Shown one piece after another: positions 1-8,609 of a stretch of 64,000 bases of DNA; position 1 is the first letter of the stretch, and each line of letters begins with the position of its first letter. The notes under the pieces are model-generated. The model did no database searches, was not told the DNA's origin, and worked only from the letters and a program-made list of their open reading frames with translations. Origin of the DNA: Marinobacter salinexigens. Lineage in GTDB: Bacteria > Pseudomonadota > Gammaproteobacteria > Pseudomonadales > Oleiphilaceae. Location of the stretch: contig NZ_VTUU01000006.1 of NCBI RefSeq assembly GCF_008370345.1, positions 63,316 through 127,315 on the forward strand, read 5' to 3'. A program made the translations under genes and the position numbers.

Positions 1-1
1 T

Positions 2-259
2 GGCTCGCACTGCCATGCTATCCTGTTCTCCGGTATGGGCAACGACGGCGCCATCGCTGCCCCGATGCTGAGAGCCTATGGCAGCCGGATCTGGGTTCAG
101 GAAAGCAAAAGCTGTGGCAACAGCTCAATGCCTGATTCCGTTGCTGCAACCGGTTGCAGCACCTTTACCGGCACTCCCGAGGAGCTCGCCCGGGAACTGA
201 TTAAAACCATTGAAGCATCCTGCTTGCTGAAAGGCAGGCAGAAACGGGATTCCGCCTGA
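2..259 (+). CDS. chpB: Chemotaxis methylesterase, C-terminal end (ChpB-like), 5' cut by window edge
   Basis: Last 85 residues of a CheB-type protein-glutamate methylesterase; the start lies outside the window. The visible GMGNDGA stretch is the CheB signature that includes the catalytic Asp. The family removes methyl groups from chemoreceptors in the cytoplasm. The following gene, 11 bases downstream, is a lone CheW-like protein. That is the chpB-chpC order of the Pil-Chp (type IV pilus) pathway known from pseudomonads, so ChpB is preferred over flagellar CheB. The family call is firm; the assignment to the Pil-Chp pathway is inferred from this one neighbour. Confidence 0.8.
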   Translation, partial: GSHCHAILFSGMGNDGAIAAPMLRAYGSRIWVQESKSCGNSSMPDSVAATGCSTFTGTPEELARELIKTIEASCLLKGRQKRDSA

Positions 260-270
260 GGAAACAAGCG

Positions 271-732
271 ATGAATGACAACAGCCAAACCCTCTCCTGT
301 GTACTCATTCCCATGAGCGGACGGCAACTGCTGCTACCCAACGTTACCCTCGCGGAGGTGGTGGATTATGCCGGCTCGGATGCCGGTACCAATACCCCTG
401 ACTGGCTTGTTGGCTACCTGAACTGGCGGGGGCTGGAGCTTCCGGTCATTTCCTACGACGCAGCCAACGGTGACATGCTGACAGTCCCCGGTGATAACCG
501 GGGCAGAATTGTGGTGCTGAACACCATTGGCGAACATCACCAGAGCGTTCCGTTCATGGCCCTGGTTACTCAGGGCATTCCCAGCCAGACCCGCCTGAGC
601 AAGGAACAGATCCGCCAGTTGGAAGGCAGCACCGGTCCGGCGGACCTGATGCAGGTTGAAGTCGACGGCGAACAGGCCTGGATTCCCAACCTCGAATATC
701 TCGAAGGCCTCGCGCTGCAATCCCGCCACTGA
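271..732 (+). CDS. chpC: CheW-like coupling protein (ChpC-like)
   Basis: 153-residue single CheW-like domain protein, cytoplasmic, probably linking receptors to a CheA-type kinase. The N-terminal half has the usual beta-rich pattern (LLLPNVTLAEVV, then WLVGYLNWRGLELPVI), where the WRG-LP segment matches the CheW core. The gene directly follows a CheB-type gene with an 11-base gap, so it is probably co-transcribed with it. It appears to be the last gene of that operon, because a promoter-like region and zur follow. It could be a generic CheW; the ChpC name rests on context. Confidence 0.75.
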   Translation: MNDNSQTLSCVLIPMSGRQLLLPNVTLAEVVDYAGSDAGTNTPDWLVGYLNWRGLELPVISYDAANGDMLTVPGDNRGRIVVLNTIGEHHQSVPFMALVTQGIPSQTRLSKEQIRQLEGSTGPADLMQVEVDGEQAWIPNLEYLEGLALQSRH

Positions 733-761
733 TTCTGCATTCGGATCTGGTATGGGCTCCC

Positions 762-780
762 GCAACTGTTATAATGTTGC
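762..780 (+). promoter_or_regulatory. Candidate Zur operator overlapping a TATAAT -10 box
   Basis: GCAA and TTGC half-sites flank a central TTATAA, and a perfect TATAAT lies inside at 770-775, about 26 bases before the zur ATG. Zur boxes of gammaproteobacteria are AT-centred dyads that overlap the promoter, and this one precedes zur-znuC-znuB. The dyad is not perfectly symmetric (three versus two bases between core and half-site), and no clear -35 is visible. Confidence 0.45.
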
Positions 781-801
781 AAAACTTGCGGGGTCCTTAT
801 C

Positions 802-1293
802 ATGTCTGCCAGCGCTCTACCCTATCGCCCTCATAACCATGAAGCCTGCGTCAACCAGGCCCTGGCCGATGCCAGAGAGATCTGCCAACGGCAGAACGCC
901 CGTCTGACTCCCACCCGAGAACGGGTGCTCGAACTGATCTGGCAATCTCACAAGCCTCTTGGTGCCTACGATGTTCTGGCCCAGCTCACCGAAGACGGGC
1001 ACAACGCGGCCCCTCCAACGGTGTACCGTGCGCTTGATTTTCTGCAGCAACACGGGCTGGTCCATCGGATCGCATCACTCAACGCTTTTATCGGCTGTAC
1101 CCATGCTGGCGAGCATCATACCGGTATGTTCCTGATCTGCCGGGCCTGTGGAAATGTGCTGGAAATGACGGCACCGGCTGTATCGGAGTCCGTTCGGCAA
1201 GCCGCCGGGGCCGAGAATTTCAAGGTCAGCGATGTAACGCTGGAAATAGCCGGTTTGTGCCCAAGCTGCCAGCTGGAGCACGTCGATGAGTGA
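802..1293 (+). CDS. zur: Zinc uptake regulator Zur (Fur family)
   Basis: 163-residue Fur-family repressor. The N-terminal winged helix is visible at about residues 32-95 (LTPTRERVLELIW, then PPTVYRALDFL, the Fur recognition-helix signature). The C-terminal dimerisation part holds two CxxC pairs, CRACG and CPSC, expected for structural zinc. The HEHH-type segment with AGEHH is a likely sensory site. It overlaps znuC by 8 bases, so the regulator is translationally coupled to the transporter it should control. Zur rather than Fur is inferred from the znuCB neighbours and the CxxC pairs. The ATG at 802 follows the candidate Zur box closely. Confidence 0.9.
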   Translation: MSASALPYRPHNHEACVNQALADAREICQRQNARLTPTRERVLELIWQSHKPLGAYDVLAQLTEDGHNAAPPTVYRALDFLQQHGLVHRIASLNAFIGCTHAGEHHTGMFLICRACGNVLEMTAPAVSESVRQAAGAENFKVSDVTLEIAGLCPSCQLEHVDE

Positions 1294-2062
1294 ACCGCTG
1301 GTATCACTGGAAAACCTGACCGTTGCCTTTGACGACCGGCCTGCGGTCGATCATGTGAATCTGAGCGTTCATCGGGGCGATATCATTACCATTATCGGAC
1401 CAAACGGTGCGGGCAAGACGACCCTGATCAAAGCGGTCCTGGGTATTCAGAAGCCGACGTCCGGCAAAGTCAGCCTGAATCGGAGCCTGGTGATTGGCTA
1501 TGTTCCGCAACATCTGACCCTGGAATCCACACTGCCCCTCAGCGTCGAGCGATTTATGCAACTCAGTGGCCGATCGGCAGGAGAATGCGAAGCTGCGCTG
1601 GATCGGACAGGCGTCAAGCACCTGCTAAAGGCATCGGTGCATCACCTGTCCGGGGGCGAAAAACAGCGGTTGCTGCTGGCCCGCGCTCTGGCCCGCAAGC
1701 CCGACCTGCTGGTACTGGACGAGCCCGCCCAGGGCGTGGATATCAATGGCCAGGCTTCACTCTATGAGCTGATCCGGCAACTGCGGGACGAGCTCAATTG
1801 CGGTGTTATCATGATCTCCCACGATCTGCACCTGGTGATGGCAGCAACAGACAAGGTGATCTGCCTGAACCAGCACATCTGCTGCAGTGGCCATCCGGCG
1901 GATATTTCTCACGACCCTGCGTTTATTGAAACCTTCGGCCATCAGGTGGCCGAGTCGGTAGCTGTGTACCATCACCACCACAACCACCGCCACGATCTGC
2001 ACGGCGATGTGGTCAGCGGCACCGCAGGAAGCCACGGGGAGTGCGATCATGCCCATCATTGA
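1286..2062 (+). CDS. znuC: Zinc ABC transporter ATP-binding protein ZnuC
   Basis: 258-residue ABC ATPase that powers zinc import at the inner membrane. Walker A (GPNGAGKTT, about residues 38-46), the ABC signature (LSGGEKQR) and Walker B (LLVLDEPAQG) are all intact. The C-terminal tail is strikingly histidine-rich (HHHHNHRH, then HGECDHAHH), typical of ZnuC and probably metal-binding. It overlaps zur upstream and znuB downstream by 14 bases. No periplasmic binding protein gene (znuA) is seen on either side, so it must be encoded elsewhere. Confidence 0.93.
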   Translation: MSEPLVSLENLTVAFDDRPAVDHVNLSVHRGDIITIIGPNGAGKTTLIKAVLGIQKPTSGKVSLNRSLVIGYVPQHLTLESTLPLSVERFMQLSGRSAGECEAALDRTGVKHLLKASVHHLSGGEKQRLLLARALARKPDLLVLDEPAQGVDINGQASLYELIRQLRDELNCGVIMISHDLHLVMAATDKVICLNQHICCSGHPADISHDPAFIETFGHQVAESVAVYHHHHNHRHDLHGDVVSGTAGSHGECDHAHH

Positions 2063-2861
2063 CAGCCTTCTCGATGACTTTTTCTGGCGGGCGCTGATCG
2101 GTGGTCTCGGAGTTGCTCTGGTCGCAGGCCCGCTGGGCTGTTTTGTGGTGTGGCGGCGCATGGCCTACTTCGGAGACACGCTGGCACATTCCGCCCTGCT
2201 GGGTATCGCCCTGAGCTTCCTCATTCAAGTACCTCTGAACGTAGGCGTGATTCTCACCTGCGTTGTTCTGGCGGTGGTCCTCGTCTTTTTCTCGAGAACC
2301 CGAACCCTGGCCACGGATACCCTTCTTGGGATTCTCGCCCACAGCGCCCTCGCCATTGGTCTGGTGACCCTGAGCTTCATGCCGGATGTACGGGTTGACC
2401 TGACTGGCTTGCTGTTCGGGGATTTGCTGGCGATGAGCCGGGCTGACCTGCTGTGGATCTATGGAGGAGCAGCACTGATCCTGTTACTGCTTGTTTCCCT
2501 CTGGAGAGGTCTGCTAATGAGCACCATCCACTCCGAGCTGGCAAGGGTTGAAGGAGTTCAGGTGGAGCGTCTGCGCCTGGTTCTGGTGTTGATGTTTTCG
2601 CTGGTGATCGCCGTTGCAATGAAAATCGTCGGAGTCCTGCTGATCACCGCTCTGCTGATCATCCCGGCAGCCACCGCCCGTCGCCTGGCCAGAAATCCGG
2701 AACAGATGGCAGGCCTTGCGGTCATTTTCGGCTTCATCGCTGTAACAGGCGGGCTCAGTCTGTCCTGGTATCTGGATACGCCGGCGGGCCCATCGGTGGT
2801 GGTTACGGCCTTTGCAACCTTCCTGCTGATATACGGCGGCACCCCTCAGCAGCAGACCTGA
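2049..2861 (+). CDS. znuB: Zinc ABC transporter permease ZnuB
   Basis: 270-residue integral membrane permease of the ABC-3 family with about eight hydrophobic segments across its length (for example LGVALVAGPLGCFVVW near the N terminus and VVVTAFATFLLIYGG at the end). It forms the zinc channel with ZnuC. The frame stays open further upstream, but the ATG at 2049, inside the znuC end, gives the family's usual N terminus (MPIIDSLLDDFFWRAL). It is the last gene of zur-znuC-znuB; an unrelated PAS protein starts 75 bases later. Confidence 0.9.
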   Translation: MPIIDSLLDDFFWRALIGGLGVALVAGPLGCFVVWRRMAYFGDTLAHSALLGIALSFLIQVPLNVGVILTCVVLAVVLVFFSRTRTLATDTLLGILAHSALAIGLVTLSFMPDVRVDLTGLLFGDLLAMSRADLLWIYGGAALILLLLVSLWRGLLMSTIHSELARVEGVQVERLRLVLVLMFSLVIAVAMKIVGVLLITALLIIPAATARRLARNPEQMAGLAVIFGFIAVTGGLSLSWYLDTPAGPSVVVTAFATFLLIYGGTPQQQT

Positions 2862-2936
2862 GAAGCAAGACCGCCATTTCCCACACCTCTCAGCCTGGGC
2901 TACAGTGTAATTACGCCACTTCCCGGGACACCGCGT

Positions 2937-3929
2937 ATGGACAGCTCGCTACTTCGACTGACCAGGAGGCCGAGGCTTTGGCCCGGCCTCTGGATACCGG
3001 CTACTATTCTGCTGGCCGGCCTGATTGCCACGGTTTTGATGGCCTCTGTTGAATCGAAAAAGGCCAGGGACCTCGCCGAGGCCAGGTACCACTACCAGCA
3101 CCAGACCCTGGTCAACCTGCTCCTGGCACGCACACCGGCTCAGATGCCACCAGCAAATACTACCGAATGGCTTCAGGCTCTTTTTTCAGAGGTGCTGCCT
3201 CCGAGCCTTGGATTACGGATTGACACGCTGGAACGCCACAGCAAACAGCCACTGTTCCAGGTCAGGACCAATGGCCATATCGACCCCACTCGCGCCTTGC
3301 GCACCGAGATCAGCCCCGGTGGCACACTCAACTGGATGCTGACTACCGTTCCAGACCCCGCCATACTGGACCGGAAAGCCACCCAGGCGAAAGCCATGGT
3401 CTGGACAGGCGGACTGATCATCTCCGGCTTCGCTACTCTGCTGGCCGTCCTGCTGTGCCGACGGCTTCATCGCCAATCCATCGTTCTGGCCACCCTGGCC
3501 GGGAAGGAATCCAGTGCCCGCGCCCAGGTAACCAATCTGCAGGTCGAGAAAGCCGTCCTGCGCCAGGCACTGAATGACAGCGAGGAACGCAGCCGCGATC
3601 TTGTCGCTTTGTCCGGAGCCATCACCTGTGAGCTTGATAAGGACGGGTGTATTGGCTACATCTCAGCTCAGGTAGCCAACCTGATTGGTCGCGCACCATC
3701 GGATCTGTCGGGGCAGGCCTTCCTGGAACTGATTGGAACGGAATACCGGGAGAACTACCTGAGAGCTCTGGACTCCGCCAGAACGGACGGAACCATGGCA
3801 CGGATTGACCTGTCCCTGAAACATGACCATGAAGACCGAACGACTCCCGTTATTCTCCGGATCCTCGCCCGCCAGGACCCCCTCCACGGTCTGATCGGCT
3901 ACCGCCTCAGTGCTCTGCCCTTATCCTGA
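2937..3929 (+). CDS. Membrane-anchored PAS domain protein with no output domain
   Basis: 330 residues. Transmembrane segments lie at about residues 18-37 and 152-172 and enclose a periplasmic sensor of about 110 residues. After the second segment comes a coiled-coil-like stretch and then a PAS domain at about residues 220-325 (ALSGAITCELDKDGCIGYIS and onward). Such a layout normally leads into a histidine kinase or GGDEF domain, but the protein ends just after the PAS domain. It may sense a signal and act through a partner protein. The stop is clean and the next gene is on the opposite strand, so this does not look like a frameshift in a longer gene. Confidence 0.7.
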   Translation: MDSSLLRLTRRPRLWPGLWIPATILLAGLIATVLMASVESKKARDLAEARYHYQHQTLVNLLLARTPAQMPPANTTEWLQALFSEVLPPSLGLRIDTLERHSKQPLFQVRTNGHIDPTRALRTEISPGGTLNWMLTTVPDPAILDRKATQAKAMVWTGGLIISGFATLLAVLLCRRLHRQSIVLATLAGKESSARAQVTNLQVEKAVLRQALNDSEERSRDLVALSGAITCELDKDGCIGYISAQVANLIGRAPSDLSGQAFLELIGTEYRENYLRALDSARTDGTMARIDLSLKHDHEDRTTPVILRILARQDPLHGLIGYRLSALPLS

Positions 3930-3970
3930 AGAGCCCTGAAAAGTCCTGAGGCAGGAAATCGCCAACCATC

Positions 3971-5053
3971 TTAAAGTGGCTGGATAACGTCGGCCAGGCG
4001 CCCGGTTCCCACCAGCTCCATAAACTCGTCACCCAGTCGGTCGCTCTCGGCAATGGCCTTTCGCCAGCTGCGTTCACGCCCGTCGTCATCACCCACGTAC
4101 TTTTCAAAGTCTTTCCGGTCAGGCAGTTTCTGATCCGGCAGGCTCTGGAGATACTCCTTCGAGGGTGCGATCAGAAGCACATCCTGCAACCGTGTTGCAT
4201 CGCCTCGACGCCATGGCAGGGTTTTATCGAACCAGCCGGGGACGACACGGTCAGTAAAGTGAGGATAAAGCACAATACCGGGCTGCTCATAAGGCAAGTC
4301 CAGGTGGTAATCCAGCAGGCCGCCATCCCGGTAGACACCCTCCGGAGCCCCAGGAATATTTCGCACACCAGACATCACCAACGGAATGGAAGCGGAAGCG
4401 AGCAATGCCGGCAGGAGGTTTTCCCGCGTCAACGCGACTTCGTGGCTGGGAAAATCAAGCAGGCTGGATACCGGAGCTTTCAGACGACTGTCGTGGATGA
4501 TACCGCGCTCCATGAAGCGCCCCAGATGCCGGCGACTAACCATGTTGGCACTGATGGCATTCATCAAGCCCAATCCCAGGCGCCCACGGGTATCATGCTC
4601 CAGCAAACCCAGGCTGCGAACCACGACAATATTCAGGCGGTACCAGGGGTGATTGAGCAGATAATCTTCCCGCCCACCAAGCAGCTCTTCCAGAAACAGC
4701 ACACTTTTTCGAGACACTTCTGCCGGGCTCACGCCTTTCGAGAAACGCTGGGAGGTGTAGAGCTCTGCCAGCTTGGACAGTTGCGACTTCGGATCATCGG
4801 AAGAGCTTATCGCGGCAAACCGCCAGCTGCCGATGGATGACCCGATCAAAGCTCGTGCCTGTGGAGTCGTCGGCAACCAGTCACCGAAAATCGCCTTGTC
4901 GAGACCGCTGATCCCCAATGCCTTGGGGCCACCCGCAGCGCCGGGGATTACGTGCACATCACCCGCTGTCAGTGCTTTGTCTCTGAGTCTCTGCATGGCC
5001 CGTCGGCCAGCGCGGATGGTCAATGCCGGTGCTCGGGTATGGATTGCGGTCAT
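3971..5053 (-). CDS. Patatin-like phospholipase
   Basis: 360-residue patatin-family lipid acyl hydrolase with a Ser-Asp dyad. Visible motifs are the oxyanion glycine loop (GGPKALGISG, about residues 41-50), the nucleophile elbow GSSIG (about residues 71-75) and the Asp motif DGGLLDYH (about residues 242-249). No signal peptide is evident, so it is probably cytoplasmic or membrane-peripheral. It faces the PAS gene tail-to-tail and is transcribed alone. The substrate cannot be told from sequence. Confidence 0.85.
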   Translation of the reverse strand: MTAIHTRAPALTIRAGRRAMQRLRDKALTAGDVHVIPGAAGGPKALGISGLDKAIFGDWLPTTPQARALIGSSIGSWRFAAISSSDDPKSQLSKLAELYTSQRFSKGVSPAEVSRKSVLFLEELLGGREDYLLNHPWYRLNIVVVRSLGLLEHDTRGRLGLGLMNAISANMVSRRHLGRFMERGIIHDSRLKAPVSSLLDFPSHEVALTRENLLPALLASASIPLVMSGVRNIPGAPEGVYRDGGLLDYHLDLPYEQPGIVLYPHFTDRVVPGWFDKTLPWRRGDATRLQDVLLIAPSKEYLQSLPDQKLPDRKDFEKYVGDDDGRERSWRKAIAESDRLGDEFMELVGTGRLADVIQPL

Positions 5054-5259
5054 AGTGCGTTTCCTGTTTCAGATTCTGGTGTGATTCCCTGTCACAAACC
5101 CCGCAGGAGTGTAACCAAGCGCGCCAGGACAACCAACTGCACAAAACTAATCGAGGTTATTAGTAAATCGGTGCGCTTCATTACTGTGCGTGCCATACTA
5201 GAACCGAAAAGTCGGAACGGAAACAACGACTGAGACCCCTAAGGCAGCAGGAGTTCGCT

Positions 5260-6321
5260 GTGACTGTTTTTCCTTCACCAGATTCCCTGGCCACCACGCC
5301 AACCCTCGCCGTTCTTGGTTTCAAACGGCAGTTGGTTTACCACTTGCACTTCTGGGCGTTCATCGCCGTTGCCCCCCTGATTCTGGTGCAGTGGCGTCAG
5401 GACCATCTGTTGCTCTCGTCCTTCCTGATTCTTTTCTGCGTCAATGCGCTATTGGTCATCGCATTTCTGCGCTATCGCAACACCTATTTTCTGCGCGGCC
5501 GGCTATTTCCCCTGCTGGCAGCGATCTCCGCCGTGTATTCCACCGCAATCAACGGACATGTCGGCCTTTACTGGTCTTATCCGGCGGCAGCGGCCGTTTT
5601 CTTTCTGCTGCCGTTACGAGAAGCCATTGCGAGCAACATTATTTTCGTCGCCACGATGTCTGCCGTGTCGTTTTTCAAGTTCCCCGAGCCGGACTTCTGG
5701 CGCATAACCTTCTCTTTGGGACTCACCTGCCTGTTCGCCATGATCTTCGCCTGGCTGGTTGGCAGGCTCCAGGGGGAGCTGACACGGCTGGCGACAACGG
5801 ATCCACTCACCGGCTGTCTGAACCGCTCCCAACTGGCCGATATCCTGAACAGTCAGATCCAGATGCGTGAACGCTACGAACGGGTTTCCAGCCTGATCCT
5901 CCTGGATCTGGATTTCTTCAAGGCCATCAACGATCAGTGGGGGCACCTGGCTGGCGACAAGGTGCTCAAAGAGATGACCAACCGGATTCGTAAACGCCTG
6001 CGGGAAAGTGACCAGCTCTTCCGCATTGGCGGAGAGGAGTTCATGATCGTATTGCCTGAAACCCGTCAGAAAGATGCGGATACACTGGCCGACCAGTTGC
6101 TTACCAGCATCAGCTCACGGCCCTTCCTGAACAATATCAAGCTCACCGCCAGCGCCAGCGTTGCCGAGGTCAGCCAGGGAGAAACCTGGTCAGTCTGGCT
6201 CAACCGGGCAGATCACGCCCTCTACGAAGCCAAGTCCCGCGGCCGCAATCAGGTAGTCAACGCCATGAAGCCACGCACAATCAGCAATCAGGGCCCCATC
6301 GCGGACCCTGCTGCAGGCTAG
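5260..6321 (+). CDS. Membrane diguanylate cyclase (GGDEF)
   Basis: 353 residues. The N-terminal half has five or six hydrophobic segments (about residues 25-170) forming a membrane sensor. The C-terminal GGDEF domain (about residues 180-335) has an intact GGEEF active site, and an RESD I-site lies five residues before it. It should therefore make c-di-GMP and be product-inhibited. GTG start with a good AGGAG ribosome site six bases upstream. It stands alone between two minus-strand genes. A short low-complexity tail follows the domain. Confidence 0.88.
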   Translation: MTVFPSPDSLATTPTLAVLGFKRQLVYHLHFWAFIAVAPLILVQWRQDHLLLSSFLILFCVNALLVIAFLRYRNTYFLRGRLFPLLAAISAVYSTAINGHVGLYWSYPAAAAVFFLLPLREAIASNIIFVATMSAVSFFKFPEPDFWRITFSLGLTCLFAMIFAWLVGRLQGELTRLATTDPLTGCLNRSQLADILNSQIQMRERYERVSSLILLDLDFFKAINDQWGHLAGDKVLKEMTNRIRKRLRESDQLFRIGGEEFMIVLPETRQKDADTLADQLLTSISSRPFLNNIKLTASASVAEVSQGETWSVWLNRADHALYEAKSRGRNQVVNAMKPRTISNQGPIADPAAG

Positions 6322-6367
6322 GCACCACAGGGGACATGGGGCTTTCTGCCATCGCTGCCGCCTGCGG

Positions 6368-7291
6368 CTATGGCCGGATTATTCGCTTGCGGAAATCCCG
6401 ATAGGCGCTGAACACATCCCACGGACATTCAAAGTGGGGGTAATGCCCCACATTCCTGAGGCTGACCACATCAGCGTTTTCCACCAATTCCCGATAACGC
6501 CTGCTCATGGCCGCCCCGGATACCGGATCTGCGGTCCCGGAGATCAACCGCATCGGTTGTCGGGCCCGCTGCACGGCGCCAACCCAGCGATGGCGATGAC
6601 ATCGACGTTCTTCCATGAAATGAATCAGCCGGTGCAGGATCCCCCGGCCGTTGTTGTAGGTCAGCAGGTACCAGAAGTCGTCCAGATCCTTGCGGTCTGG
6701 CGGGTTCTGGCTACCGAACAGGCGACGGAAATTGCGTTCGAAAGAGCGGCGGGTCAGCCCTCGGCTGATCAATCCCCCCATGGGACTGCTCAGAAGCTTC
6801 TGGATCAGCAATGGGCTGTGGACTTCGGGAAACAGGGCGCCGTTAAGGAAGCAGACGCTGCCTATACGAAACGGAAGCGCGCCTTCCTGCTCCCGAGCCA
6901 GCAGCTCCTGGACGACGCTGCAGCCGTAATCATGAACCAGAAAATGCACCGACGACAGCCCCAGCCCTTCGAGCCATCCCTGAAACAGGTCGGCCTGATC
7001 TTCAATGCTATAGACGTAGTCGGTGGGCTTGTCAGAAAACCCGAATCCCAACATATCCAGCGTTAGCACGTTGTGCTGTTGGGTCAGCATTGGCCAGACA
7101 CGGCTCCAGTCCCAACTTGCCGTCGGGAAGCCGTGAATCAGAACCAGTGGTTCGCCCTGCCCGGCCATGCGACTGAAAATGGCATGGTCACCATAGCAGA
7201 ACCACTTGCCTCCATGCTGCCAGCCTTCAAGGGTATCCGATTCCCGTGCGCCAGAAGCTATGCTCCCGGCATTGGCAATCACCTGTTCCAT
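6368..7291 (-). CDS. Alpha/beta hydrolase, MEST/haloalkane-dehalogenase-like
   Basis: About 307 residues from the ATG at 7291, which has a GGGGAA ribosome site; the frame is open to 7411 but that extension has no signal. Motifs are the oxyanion HGFP, the elbow HDYGCS with Asp as likely nucleophile (as in epoxide hydrolases and haloalkane dehalogenases), an acidic GTADPVSG loop and the catalytic His in GHYPHFE. The LNGALFPE and DDFW segments resemble the MEST subgroup known in animals and many bacteria. The substrate is unknown. Confidence 0.8.
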   Translation of the reverse strand: MEQVIANAGSIASGARESDTLEGWQHGGKWFCYGDHAIFSRMAGQGEPLVLIHGFPTASWDWSRVWPMLTQQHNVLTLDMLGFGFSDKPTDYVYSIEDQADLFQGWLEGLGLSSVHFLVHDYGCSVVQELLAREQEGALPFRIGSVCFLNGALFPEVHSPLLIQKLLSSPMGGLISRGLTRRSFERNFRRLFGSQNPPDRKDLDDFWYLLTYNNGRGILHRLIHFMEERRCHRHRWVGAVQRARQPMRLISGTADPVSGAAMSRRYRELVENADVVSLRNVGHYPHFECPWDVFSAYRDFRKRIIRP

Positions 7292-7485
7292 GTTGTTTCC
7301 CCGGCGATTTTCACTTACCAGACTGTAAAACAATAACGGGCTGCCTTCCATAGCCACCACGACTGGGTAAACCGACACGAGAATACTGGCGCTGTTTTCC
7401 AGCTTTACCACCCTAAGGCATAGAGATGACGGGCAAATTGCCTTAAGCTTTGGCCTTTGAGAAACACTTTCAATCGGGACAGACT

Positions 7486-8055
7486 ATGACCACCCCCCTC
7501 GACGACCTGGCAAGCCACTTTAAGGCAATCATAAACGGGCTTGGAGAAGACACCAGCCGTGAAGGTCTTCAGGACACGCCCAAGCGCGCGGCCAAAGCCA
7601 TGCAGTTCCTCACCAGAGGCTACCAGCAGAACCTTAACGATCTGGTCAACAACGCAGTGTTTGAATCTGCCATGGACGAGATGGTTGTGGTGCAGGACAT
7701 CGAGTTATACAGCATGTGCGAGCATCATATGCTGCCATTCATCGGCAAATGCCACATAGCCTACCTGCCGCAAGGCAAGGTCCTCGGCCTCTCAAAGTTT
7801 GCCCGCATCGTTGATATGTATGCCCGCCGGCTGCAGATCCAGGAAAATCTGACCCGACAGATTGCCGAAGCCGTCGAAAGTGTCACTAACGCCAAGGGTG
7901 TGGCCGTGGTGATCGAAGCCCAGCACATGTGCATGATGATGCGAGGTGTGGAGAAACAGAATTCCCGCATGAAGACCTCCATGATGCTCGGCCAGTTCCG
8001 CAAATCCCAGGCCACGAGGTCCGAGTTCTTGAACCTCATCGGCAGCAACCGTTAA
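7486..8055 (+). CDS. folE: GTP cyclohydrolase I
   Basis: 189-residue type I GTP cyclohydrolase, which converts GTP to dihydroneopterin triphosphate, the first step of folate (and queuosine) synthesis. Zinc ligands are visible in [10 protein letters not shown] and in QHMCMMMRG. The [14 protein letters not shown] segment is highly characteristic. The ATG at 7486 gives the normal family length; the longer frame from 7450 adds 12 unrelated residues. The next gene starts 20 bases downstream and may be co-transcribed. Confidence 0.95.
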   Translation: MTTPLDDLASHFKAIINGLGEDTSREGLQDTPKRAAKAMQFLTRGYQQNLNDLVNNAVFESAMDEMVVVQDIELYSMCEHHMLPFIGKCHIAYLPQGKVLGLSKFARIVDMYARRLQIQENLTRQIAEAVESVTNAKGVAVVIEAQHMCMMMRGVEKQNSRMKTSMMLGQFRKSQATRSEFLNLIGSNR

Positions 8056-8075
8056 CGCAACGGGAAAAGCGCACC

Positions 8076-8513
8076 ATGGTTAGCAACTCACCCGATCAGA
8101 TTCGCAGCGTTCTCGAACGCATCCGGACCATCGCCCTCGTCGGCGCCAGCGAGAAGCCCAACCGGCCGTCTCATGAGGTCATGGAATACATGCAGCACCG
8201 GGGTTACCGGGTTATCCCGGTCAATCCCCGCCTTGCTGGTAAAGAGTTGCTGGGCGAAACCGTCTACAGCAGCCTGAAGGAACTGCCCGAAGCGGTGGAT
8301 ATGGCAGAGCTTTTCGTGGCTCCGGAACGCACAGACGACATTATCAACGAGGCTATTGAAATGGCCATTCCCGTTGTCTGGATGCAGATCGGCGTCATCA
8401 ATGAAGCCGGAGCCGCAAGAGCCGAAGCGGCAGGGCTTTCCGTGGTAATGGATCGGTGCCCGAAGCAGGAAATCCCGAGACTGGGCATTCAGTCTCCCAC
8501 TGGTAAGGGATGA
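8076..8513 (+). CDS. CoA-binding domain protein (YccU-like)
   Basis: 145-residue single Rossmann-type CoA_binding domain protein. The nucleotide-binding start is TIALVGASEKPNRPSHEVMEYM, with the later conserved MAELFVAPERTDDIINEAI and VWMQIGVIN segments and the MDRCPK motif near the end. The family is widespread; its cellular role is not settled. The ATG at 8076 is used because the open frame before it runs through folE in another frame. It lies 20 bases after folE. Confidence 0.85.
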   Translation: MVSNSPDQIRSVLERIRTIALVGASEKPNRPSHEVMEYMQHRGYRVIPVNPRLAGKELLGETVYSSLKELPEAVDMAELFVAPERTDDIINEAIEMAIPVVWMQIGVINEAGAARAEAAGLSVVMDRCPKQEIPRLGIQSPTGKG

Positions 8514-8609
8514 ACTGGTACCGGTATGGTCACTACCGGCAAACATGCTTCATAATCAGTGCGGATTTGTAGACAGCCATTTCATGCGCAACCGACCCCG
8601 GGGTAGATC

